This document shows positions 14,116-20,361 of a stretch of DNA of 22,930 nt, in pieces. How positions within the stretch are numbered: position 1 is the first letter of the stretch; each line of letters opens with the position of its first letter. The stretch is from Thermovenabulum sp049723235. Its GTDB lineage: Bacteria; Bacillota; Thermosediminibacteria; Thermosediminibacterales; Thermosediminibacteraceae. The stretch covers positions 1 to 22,930 of the forward strand of contig NZ_JBNARB010000028.1 in NCBI RefSeq assembly GCF_049723235.1. Direction: 5' to 3'. The notes under the pieces are model-generated. The model worked only from the letters and a program-made list of their open reading frames with translations, was not told the origin of the DNA and made no database searches. The position numbers and the translations under genes were made by a program.

Positions 14116-14403
14116 CTATTCTTCTAAGAAAGTTAGATGCTGCCAGCCGTATTCAGGAACAATAAATTTTAATTCTTTTTCTCCTTTAAATTTTTCCATA
14201 ATTTCTTTATTAATATAAACGAGTATATCATCATCTATTCTCACTTCAATGTAATTTTCAATGTCTTCCGGTTTACCCGTCAAACTTGACGGGGCATAAA
14301 AAGCGTTTCATCACCCCCGGATGTTGATGTGCTTTTTTATATGCATTACACCACCCTGCTCTTTAGCGTAAAATTTAAACCAGGAAGATGCATCGGCTTT
14401 CAT
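14116..14403 (-). pseudogene. Frameshifted small gene at the end of the AOR operon (95 codons when restored)
   Basis: The ATG at 14403 has a strong AGGAGG 7 bases upstream and opens a 30-codon frame (MKADASSWFKFYAKEQGG... to INIRG) that ends in two consecutive TGA (14313-14308). Further down, in the same frame, the bases to the TAG at 14118-14116 read as a convincing acidic protein (GKPEDIENYIEVRIDDD ... PEYGWQHLTFLEE). Between them the sensible reading, GDETLFMPRQV, is in another frame. Removing one G from the GGGGG at 14318-14314 and adding one T to the TTT at 14284-14282 restores a single 95-residue protein. I do not recognise the family. It follows the MoaD-like gene by 51 bases and precedes the operon terminator, so it probably served the AOR or its cofactor. 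It could be a recent pseudogene or two base-calling errors; true recoding is least likely. Confidence 0.6.
14276..14293. repeat. Perfect inverted repeat inside the frameshifted gene
   Basis: CCCGTCAA (14276-14283), 2-base centre, TTGACGGG (14286-14293). The second suspected frameshift lies in its apex. Confidence 0.6.
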
Positions 14404-14431
14404 CCCCGAGCCTCCTTTCCATGATAAATTC

Positions 14432-14449
14432 AGGGGGCAAGTGCCCCCT
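14432..14449. repeat. Perfect GC-rich hairpin between the MoaD-like gene and the next gene
   Basis: AGGGGGCA (14432-14439), AG, TGCCCCCT (14442-14449). Located 5 bases after the MoaD-like stop codon on the minus strand. No T run follows, so it is more likely an RNA-stabilising or attenuating hairpin than a terminator. Confidence 0.6.
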
Positions 14450-14454
14450 AATCA

Positions 14455-14652
14455 TCATCCACCACTCATTATATGAATGACATCGATTTTGTCCCCATCT
14501 TTAATTTTACGAACAGAATACTGGTCTCGCGGTATAACCTCTCCGTTTATTATAACCGTTATTAATCTATAGGTGTACTTTTTCTTTTTAAGAACATCCT
14601 CTACCGTCATACCTTCTTCGAATTCCATTTCTTCTTTATTAACCCATATCAT
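14455..14652 (-). CDS. MoaD/ThiS-like sulfur carrier protein
   Basis: 65 residues from the ATG at 14652, chosen because AGGAGG lies 9 bases upstream; a longer reading from 14682 would place that site inside the gene. The beta-grasp ubiquitin fold is indicated by an initial strand (MIWVNKEEMEF), the helix MTVEDVLKK, the segment TVIINGEVIPRDQY and the conserved C-terminus DKIDVIHIMSGG ending in Gly-Gly. Proteins of this fold are adenylated and carry sulfur as a thiocarboxylate on the last Gly. In AOR operons such a protein is thought to supply the dithiolene sulfur of the tungsten pterin cofactor. It starts 42 bases after the AOR stop codon. No E1-like MoeB/ThiF partner is in the window. Confidence 0.85.
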   Translation of the reverse strand: MIWVNKEEMEFEEGMTVEDVLKKKKYTYRLITVIINGEVIPRDQYSVRKIKDGDKIDVIHIMSGG

Positions 14653-14694
14653 GCTGCGGTACCTCCTGTTTTTTAAAGGCATATTTCGTCTTTT

Positions 14695-16863
14695 TTAATC
14701 CTGATATTTGCTTATAAGTTCAATTACTTCCGGAAAATCAATACCCAGTTCCTTTACCTTTTCTATAGTTGGAACTCCATTCTTTGTCCAGCCGCGCCTC
14801 TTGTAAACCGCATCCACCAGCTTTTGATACTGGCTTTCTCTGTATTCTCTGAGCATTTTAAGTTTTTCTTCCGTAGTCTTTCCTTCTATATCATAGCCCA
14901 AATCCTTGAGCTGCTTGTCGTACCTTTCCTTTCGAGATTCGTATTCTTCAATGGTAACGGGACCCATGGAGCGGTACGGTGGCATATCGTATTCTCTCGT
15001 GCCGTATCCCATCTTCAGGTTGAAAATCCTCTGGAAATTATATACCTTCTCCGACTGTTTTATTATATCTTCTTTCGTAATATTCTTTCCGGTAACACCG
15101 TTAAAAATTTCTACGTAGTTTCTTACGTGTTCTGGCACCTTATTGGGTTCGGGCTGATAGGCGTTGTCTTCGGGTTCAATATCGTTCCAGGGCAATTTGC
15201 AAAGTCCATTTAGTGAGAACCAGGTCCTGAAGAGCGGGAAGTAGTGCAGAGCTTCAGCTTTATCTTCGAACGTCGGAATCTGCTTGTTGACCATATCCAT
15301 AAATATTAGCCACGCTTCATCGTGCTGCGGTCCCTTATTTGTCAAAGCGTAACCGCCCTGTTGTGCCAGAGATTCTTTGCTTACGTAATGCGAGTATTCC
15401 AATCCTTTACATTCAAGGCTAATATCCCTCAAAAATTTAGGATCCGCTCCAAGCTTTTCTACGAAATATTCCCTCATCCTTTTTACGCCCATTCCGGCTA
15501 TCTTACCAAAACCTTCTCCCCTTGCCATTTGATGAAGCACTTCCAATGCCGCATCCTTGTTGCCAAATTTTAACTCCAGCCCACCGGTTACTTCTTTATT
15601 TATAATACCTCTCTCATAGCATTCCATAGCAAAGGCAATAATATTTCCAAAGGAAATCGTGTCTATTCCATAGGTATCGCAGTAGAAGTTTGCCTCAACC
15701 ACGTATTCGGGATCAAAAATTCCACAGTCGGATCCTACTCCTGCTATAGTCTCATATTCTGCGGCATCCACCACTACTTTTTGACCTTTATACGGTCCGG
15801 TCTTCAATTCAAAATTATCTACAGCCTTGGCACATGCCATTGAGCAACCGTACCAGCATCCGTCAGGCATACCCTGGGTGAAGAATTTTTCTTTAAATAC
15901 ATCGGAGCTCAATTTTACCGCATCGGGATGGGATCCGTACTGGCAGTTCATTACAGGCAAAAGATCGTAGTCGTTCATTACTTCCACAAGGTGAGCGGTA
16001 CCCACTTCTCTCATCCTGTTTTGCACCTTATCCAGTTCGTAAATCTCGCGATGGAGCCTGAGCCCTGCATTTATCAATTTCTGTTTATCTGCAGGTGCGT
16101 TGGAATCGCTCGTTACACCTTTGTATTTTACTATTATAGCACGAATCTTTTTATCTCTGAAAACGGTACCCGTTCCGCCTCTTCCGGCTTGTTTTATACG
16201 AACAGCCTTTCTTTTTACATCATAGAAGGAGAAATTAAGCATCCCTATTAAAGTATTTTCTGCACCGCGCCCGGATGATACTACGGAAACATTTCTTTTA
16301 TCAAATTCGTCATCGGCAAACATTTCAGTATAAATTTCAGCTAATTGATGAGTATCGTAATAGTCGAAATTATCGGGAACTTCTTCGATTGTAACAAGCC
16401 CTTTATTGCCATCTATAAAAATTATTACATCCTTCTCGGCTTTGCCCTGAATTTCAAGGGCATCAAATCCGGAAAATTTCAATAGCGGGCCGAAGTATCC
16501 TCCTACATTGCAGTCTATGGGACAGCCTGTCAAAGGTGAAAGAGTAACTACCGCAGATTTTCCTGCTCCGGGATACTGAGTGATCCCGCCGATAGGCCCT
16601 GAAGAAATAATTATCTCGTTTTCAGGGTCATTCCATTTTGTGGTGCTTTTTACCGCATTCCACAAATACCAAAGCCCAAAGCCTCTTCCTCCTATGAATA
16701 TTTCCTTCATTTGCTCCGTAACGGGTTTAATCTGAAAGGTTTTTTCGTTGAGATTCACATAAAGAGAATGATTGGTATAACCTTTATCTACCTTAAAAGG
16801 CTGATACTCCAATTTTGCAAGCAATTTATGAGCATTTCTTAATTCCTTAACATTTGCGGTCAT
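14695..16863 (-). CDS. aor: Tungsten-dependent aldehyde ferredoxin oxidoreductase family, catalytic subunit
   Basis: 722 residues, longer than the roughly 605 of archaeal AOR. The N-terminal beta domain holds IFIGGRGFGLWYLW (56-69), GPIGG (89-93) and SPLTGCPIDCNVGGYFGP, the usual start of the bis-pterin cofactor site. Cys336-x3-Cys340-x3-Cys344 (CWYGCSMAC) with the late Cys555 (LNGLCKLPW) are the likely ligands of the 4Fe-4S cluster. EYETIAGVGSDCG (369-381) and YGIDTISFGN (398-407) are further family motifs. The extra length is in the C-terminus, about 640-722, a charged helical extension. Family members interconvert aldehydes and acids, passing electrons to ferredoxin; substrate cannot be told from sequence. 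It follows the four-cluster ferredoxin gene by 19 bases and precedes a MoaD-like gene, a two-subunit arrangement like the small Fe-S and large W subunits of bacterial AorAB. Confidence 0.92.
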   Translation of the reverse strand: MTANVKELRNAHKLLAKLEYQPFKVDKGYTNHSLYVNLNEKTFQIKPVTEQMKEIFIGGRGFGLWYLWNAVKSTTKWNDPENEIIISSGPIGGITQYPGAGKSAVVTLSPLTGCPIDCNVGGYFGPLLKFSGFDALEIQGKAEKDVIIFIDGNKGLVTIEEVPDNFDYYDTHQLAEIYTEMFADDEFDKRNVSVVSSGRGAENTLIGMLNFSFYDVKRKAVRIKQAGRGGTGTVFRDKKIRAIIVKYKGVTSDSNAPADKQKLINAGLRLHREIYELDKVQNRMREVGTAHLVEVMNDYDLLPVMNCQYGSHPDAVKLSSDVFKEKFFTQGMPDGCWYGCSMACAKAVDNFELKTGPYKGQKVVVDAAEYETIAGVGSDCGIFDPEYVVEANFYCDTYGIDTISFGNIIAFAMECYERGIINKEVTGGLELKFGNKDAALEVLHQMARGEGFGKIAGMGVKRMREYFVEKLGADPKFLRDISLECKGLEYSHYVSKESLAQQGGYALTNKGPQHDEAWLIFMDMVNKQIPTFEDKAEALHYFPLFRTWFSLNGLCKLPWNDIEPEDNAYQPEPNKVPEHVRNYVEIFNGVTGKNITKEDIIKQSEKVYNFQRIFNLKMGYGTREYDMPPYRSMGPVTIEEYESRKERYDKQLKDLGYDIEGKTTEEKLKMLREYRESQYQKLVDAVYKRRGWTKNGVPTIEKVKELGIDFPEVIELISKYQD

Positions 16864-16882
16864 AAAAGACCCCCCTTTATCC

Positions 16883-17275
16883 TTATTTTTCTTCCATGTA
16901 AATTGCCCCGGTAGGACATGCTTTTACACACGCCCCGCAGGCAATGCATTTTATTGGCTCGTTTATTTCCGGATGTACGGTCATTGCCATTGTAGGGCAA
17001 AAGCCCACGCACATGTAGCAGCCCACACATTTTTTTGGATCGATTCTTACTGCTCCATTAGGGGCAAAATACAGGGCTTCGGTATTGCATACGGGAACAC
17101 ATTCTCCGCAGTGATTGCATACAATAATGTCAAAATTGCCCGCTGCATCCTTTTTTTCTACTACTTTAATCGCAGATTTTTTCGCATCCTCTACCTTATG
17201 AAGGGTTTTTGAACAGGCAAGCATACAGGCACCGCATCCGGTGCAGAGTTCGGGTTTTGTTTTTACAATTTTCAT
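16883..17275 (-). CDS. Polyferredoxin subunit with four 4Fe-4S clusters, AOR partner
   Basis: 130 residues from the ATG at 17275; a GTG three codons earlier is part of the GGAGGTG ribosome binding site, so ATG is the better start. Sixteen cysteines fall in four CxxCxxCxxxC groups: CTGCGACMLAC, CNHCGECVPVC, CVGCYMCVGFC and CIACGACVKAC, enough for four 4Fe-4S clusters. It belongs to the HycB/NrfC-like polyferredoxin family. As first gene of the AOR unit it most likely passes electrons from the AOR active site to free ferredoxin or to an electron-bifurcating partner; in the Aromatoleum-type AOR the equivalent AorA subunit has four clusters and can build filaments with AorB. There is no FAD-binding AorC homologue in this window. 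Confidence 0.9.
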   Translation of the reverse strand: MKIVKTKPELCTGCGACMLACSKTLHKVEDAKKSAIKVVEKKDAAGNFDIIVCNHCGECVPVCNTEALYFAPNGAVRIDPKKCVGCYMCVGFCPTMAMTVHPEINEPIKCIACGACVKACPTGAIYMEEK

Positions 17276-17503
17276 TAATTTCACCTCCGGCTAATAATAA
17301 TTAGGTTACTGGGTGGTCCAGTCAGTAAAAAATAAATAATAAAATTCTATATTGTATTAAATACTACAAAAATTGAAAATATCCTTCCTGTTATTAATAT
17401 ATTTTTGCAAATTCAAATTTTAAATCTGTTATTTTATTATCAAGATTTCATGGATAACAAGGTTTTTAATCCTTTAAATCAGAACCTTATGAACCTTATT
17501 TTA
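17276..17503 (-). promoter_or_regulatory. Leader and promoter region of the AOR operon
   Basis: Non-coding. The best promoter on the minus strand is TTTTCA, 17 bases, TACAAT, with the -10 near 17358; only four and five of six positions match. The -10 lies in a partial dyad TTGTATTAAATACTACAA. The leader holds a small dyad, TTACTG...CAGTAA (about 17304-17326), with a nested ACTGG/CCAGT that would compete with it. A perfect tandem duplication of GAACCTTAT lies upstream at 17482-17499. Too short and too simple for a molybdenum/tungsten cofactor riboswitch. Confidence 0.35.
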
Positions 17504-17537
17504 AAAAGCCTCTATGATGGAAGTCATAGAGGCTTTT
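17503..17537 (-). terminator. Terminator of the nhaC-iadA operon
   Basis: AAAAGCCTCTATGA (17504-17517) pairs perfectly with TCATAGAGGCTTTT (17524-17537), 6-base loop, five T at the end on the minus strand. It starts 4 bases after the iadA stop codon. Confidence 0.9.
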
Positions 17538-17541
17538 AAGA

Positions 17542-18723
17542 TTATTCAAAAGATCCTCTAATAATTATTTCTTTTTCTTTAATCATACACTTTCCTTTTG
17601 CAAATACAAATTCAATATTTAAATTGTCATCTAATACTACTATGTCCGCATCACTTCCTATCTTCAGTGTCCCTTTTTGGGGAAATAATCTAAGAGACTT
17701 TGCAGGGTTTTTAGTAATTACTTTTAATGCATTAACAAGGGAGATACCTTCTTCAAGGACAAGGTCTTTAAATTCTTTATAAAGAGAATAGGGTTTTGCA
17801 ACCGAAAGACCTTTAAAGTTGCCTTTTTCATCGAATACGGGCAAACTTCCGTTACCATCAGAACTCATGGTAATATTTTCTATTGAAACTCCCTTTTCGA
17901 TGCAGTATTTAATAGCTTTTGAAGGTTTAATGGATTTTTCTTCTTTGCGCGCAGGTCCTGAGCTGGACGTTATATCAATAATTCCACCCATTTTCGCAAA
18001 ACGAATCCCATCTTCCAAAAGGTCAAAATTTCTATTTATATGAGTAGGTGTAAACTGGGTTATGGGTAATTCAGTTTCTTCAATTATTTCGTAAATCATT
18101 CTTAGCTTTTCTCTACCATCTCCTACATGCAGGTGTACTATTCCCGCCTTTCCGCTGAGCATTCCCCCTACCCTTGCTTCTGCAGCAAGTCTTTTAAGTT
18201 CTTCCTTAGTAGGCTGGGAAGATCGGTGATCAGATATTGCTATTTCCCCGGCACCAATTATTTTATCTATTAACACAATGTCATCTCTTACACTGCCGGT
18301 AATAGTTCGGGTGGGCAGCTGATAACAGCCGGTATAAATATATGTGGTAATTCCCTCGATTTCTAAACCTCTTGCTTTGGCAAGTAGAGAAGTCATGTGC
18401 CTTGTCGTCCCATCAGTTCCCAAACATCCAACTACGGTAGTAATACCGGCACAGGTAAGGTCGGTCAGCATCACTTCTGGAGTCCTTGTAGCATAACCAC
18501 CCTCCCCACCTCCGCCAATAATATGAACGTGCTGGTCGATAAATCCCGGCACCACGTATTTACCTTCTACATCTATTACCTCGACTTTTCCCAGGCATTC
18601 ACACGAAGAAATCTTTTCGGCAATATTTGCTATTTTATCTCCAGCAATTAATATGTCTTTTTTTCCCATTTCCTCCGGTGAATAAATGCTCCCACCTTTT
18701 AAAATTTTAAACAATTGATGCAC
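17542..18723 (-). CDS. iadA: Isoaspartyl (beta-aspartyl) dipeptidase
   Basis: 393 residues, the usual length. The enzyme, a binuclear zinc amidohydrolase, hydrolyses beta-aspartyl dipeptides, which arise from damaged proteins or from cyanophycin. Metal ligands seen: His65 and His67 (FIDQHVH), His199 (LHVGDG), His228 (TPTHINRN) and Asp289 (MSSDGNGS). Glu74 in the GGGGEGG loop and the Tyr/SDHRSSQPT segments match the substrate site. At the position of the carboxylated Lys that bridges the metals in E. coli IadA (KxAISDHRS), this protein has Glu160 (GEIAISDHRS). The C-terminus is the typical beta-sandwich (GSDADIVVLDDNLNIEFVFAKGK). It begins 6 bases after nhaC ends, with GGAGGTG as its ribosome binding site, so the two genes are translated as a pair under the sigma-54 promoter upstream. 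Confidence 0.93.
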   Translation of the reverse strand: MHQLFKILKGGSIYSPEEMGKKDILIAGDKIANIAEKISSCECLGKVEVIDVEGKYVVPGFIDQHVHIIGGGGEGGYATRTPEVMLTDLTCAGITTVVGCLGTDGTTRHMTSLLAKARGLEIEGITTYIYTGCYQLPTRTITGSVRDDIVLIDKIIGAGEIAISDHRSSQPTKEELKRLAAEARVGGMLSGKAGIVHLHVGDGREKLRMIYEIIEETELPITQFTPTHINRNFDLLEDGIRFAKMGGIIDITSSSGPARKEEKSIKPSKAIKYCIEKGVSIENITMSSDGNGSLPVFDEKGNFKGLSVAKPYSLYKEFKDLVLEEGISLVNALKVITKNPAKSLRLFPQKGTLKIGSDADIVVLDDNLNIEFVFAKGKCMIKEKEIIIRGSFE

Positions 18724-18729
18724 CTCCGC

Positions 18730-20130
18730 TTAATTTTGTTCTTTCCATATGGCCTTACCAGTATAGCCGTAAATCCATGCAATAATAAATCCAAGATAGC
18801 ACATTATTGCCCATGGAGCATAAGATTGCGTTGGTACTCCTAAGGTTGCTGTCATATAAACCCCTGCAGCACTCCAAGGTATCAGAGGAACTACTACAGT
18901 TCCCGAATCTTCAGTAGTTCTGGAAAGAACATTTAACTTTATTTTGTATTCTTTAAAAACAGGTTGGTATATTCTTCCAGGAACAATTATGCTGAGATAT
19001 GAATTGCCAGTAACAAGACCTGTAATAATACCTGTTAACGAAGTAGACAGTATAAGATTTCCTACTTTCCCTTTTATGAAGGAATCTTTTATTGAATCAA
19101 GGATTTTCCCAAGCATTCCTGTATACTCCATTTCACCTGCAAATATATATGCCATAAAAACTGTTGCTATAGAAGATACCATACTTGTTATTCCGCCACG
19201 GTTTAAAAGTTTATCTAACTCAGGAATGGGTGTTTTAAAATTGCCTCCGCTATACATTGCAGTAATTACTTCTTTAAAACTGGCACCCTGGACCGTTAAC
19301 GCTAATACCATAGCAATTACAGTACCAATCCACAATGCAGGTATGCTCGGAACTTTTTTATACGATAAATAAAATACTACAATCGGCGGTAGCAAAAGTA
19401 ACGGATTTAGCTTAAATGTTGCGGCTATCCCGTCAAGTAATTGATTTATTTTTGTATAATCAATATCTCCAGATATTTTAAAGCTAAAAATCTGATAAAT
19501 TAATAGAGATATAATAAAAGCTGGTAAAGTTGTCCATAACATAGATTTAATATGATCAAAAATATCCACTTCCGCAGTTGCTGCTGCTAAAATAGTAGTA
19601 TCCGAAATGGGGCTCAATTTATCCCCAAGATAAGAGCCAACCACTATAGCTCCTGCTGCAACACCGAGTGGTATTCCTAAGCCATAGGCTACTCCCATTA
19701 GAGCAACCCCCAAAGTTGCCGCAGTTCCCCAGGATGTTCCAGTCATAATTGAAGATATTGAGCAAAGTATAGTAGCTGAAACAAGAAACGTCTTGGGGCT
19801 CAAAATTTGAAGACCTAGATAAATAAAATAGGGTATTGTCCCAGAAATTAGCCAGGCACCTACCAGTGGTCCCACCATCATCAATATAAGAATTGCTCCC
19901 ATTGCTCTGTCAATAGTAGGCCTGATGCCATTGTTTAATAATTCTTCCCACGAATAACCAAGATAAAATACGCTAATAAATGTTACAAACATGGAAATTA
20001 ATAGAAGCATGATGGCTGCATTTGCCCGGAGGATTCCAACTCCGTAGACCAAAAGAACGATAGCAAAAATAATTGGTAAAAGTGAAATACCTAAGGAAGG
20101 TTGCCTTTTGTTTTTTTGATTCATTCTCAT
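18730..20130 (-). CDS. nhaC: NhaC-family Na+/H+ antiporter or organic acid/amino acid exchanger
   Basis: 466 residues with about eleven hydrophobic helices, typical of the NhaC branch of the ion transporter superfamily. Family marks: GTSWGTAATLGVALMG, GSYLGDKLSPISDTTILAAA (a Na+/substrate site region) and a late EDSGTVVVPLIPWSAAG. NhaC proteins exchange Na+ for H+, but several relatives instead exchange organic substrates (for example malate for lactate). Coupling to iadA in a two-gene sigma-54 operon suggests that it imports a beta-aspartyl compound or exports the product; that is inference. The start ATG at 20130 has GGGGGGATGAG upstream. The leader contains a canonical -24/-12 promoter about 43 bases before the start. 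Confidence 0.88.
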   Translation of the reverse strand: MRMNQKNKRQPSLGISLLPIIFAIVLLVYGVGILRANAAIMLLLISMFVTFISVFYLGYSWEELLNNGIRPTIDRAMGAILILMMVGPLVGAWLISGTIPYFIYLGLQILSPKTFLVSATILCSISSIMTGTSWGTAATLGVALMGVAYGLGIPLGVAAGAIVVGSYLGDKLSPISDTTILAAATAEVDIFDHIKSMLWTTLPAFIISLLIYQIFSFKISGDIDYTKINQLLDGIAATFKLNPLLLLPPIVVFYLSYKKVPSIPALWIGTVIAMVLALTVQGASFKEVITAMYSGGNFKTPIPELDKLLNRGGITSMVSSIATVFMAYIFAGEMEYTGMLGKILDSIKDSFIKGKVGNLILSTSLTGIITGLVTGNSYLSIIVPGRIYQPVFKEYKIKLNVLSRTTEDSGTVVVPLIPWSAAGVYMTATLGVPTQSYAPWAIMCYLGFIIAWIYGYTGKAIWKEQN

Positions 20131-20172
20131 CCCCCCAATTATTAATTAATTATTTTTCAATAAAAACTATTT

Positions 20173-20188
20173 TGCAATATTTGTGCCA
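20173..20188 (-). promoter_or_regulatory. Sigma-54 (-24/-12) promoter of the nhaC-iadA operon
   Basis: Minus strand TGGCAC (20188-20183), 5 bases AAATA, TTGCA (20177-20173): a full match to the TGGCAC-N5-TTGCA consensus with GG at -24 and GC at -12. Transcription should start near 20163, 33 bases before nhaC. Confidence 0.9.
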
Positions 20189-20220
20189 GGTTAGTTATTT
20201 ATCAATATTAAATTTAACTT

Positions 20221-20242
20221 TAGATTTTTTCTAGATTTTTTC
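20221..20242. repeat. Tandem 11-base repeat, possible activator site
   Basis: TAGATTTTTTC occurs twice in a row (20221-20231, 20232-20242), followed by a degenerate third start TATC. About one helical turn per unit, 60-80 bases upstream of the sigma-54 start point. Confidence 0.55.
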
Positions 20243-20270
20243 TATCTTTAAAATAAAAACCTATTTTAAA

Positions 20271-20305
20271 AAATAAAAAAGGGAAGATTAGATTTCTCCC
20301 TTTTT
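20271..20305 (-). terminator. Terminator of the sigma-54 activator gene
   Basis: Minus strand AAAAAGGGA (20305-20297) pairs with TCCCTTTTTT (about 20285-20275), loop of about 11 bases, T-rich downstream. It separates the regulator from nhaC. Confidence 0.65.
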
Positions 20306-20333
20306 CACCCTTTTAATCCCTTTTATCCCTTTT
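20297..20333. repeat. Four phased CCCTTTT units
   Basis: CCC at 20298, 20308, 20318 and 20327, each followed by TTTT, spaced 10, 10 and 9 bases. They lie between the regulator stop codon and its terminator, 135-165 bases upstream of the sigma-54 start point, a usual enhancer distance. They could instead be only a low-complexity tail. Confidence 0.5.
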
Positions 20334-20361
20334 TAATACTATTAAAACAGACTTCTAATGT

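Noticed and set aside
14308..14313. Tandem in-frame TGA TGA followed by a hairpin, as if coding for selenocysteine
   Set aside because: Two adjacent UGA codons would both need decoding, the residues between them and the hairpin (NAFYAPSS) look non-coding, and a much better protein reading exists in another frame. Two single-base changes explain the data more simply.
14271..14318. Programmed +1 then -1 ribosomal frameshifting in the small AOR-operon gene
   Set aside because: It would need two successive opposite shifts within 12 codons, and neither site matches a known slippery heptamer. Kept only as an outside possibility.
14824..16251. Several long plus-strand reading frames inside the AOR gene
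   Set aside because: All are antisense to a gene with complete family motifs.
17276..17360. Molybdenum/tungsten cofactor riboswitch before the AOR operon
   Set aside because: The leader from the likely start is only about 75 bases and has just one or two small hairpins, without the multi-stem layout of the Moco RNA motif.
20297..20333. CCCTTTT repeats as a CRISPR array or satellite
   Set aside because: Units are 9-10 bases without spacers; far too short for CRISPR repeats.
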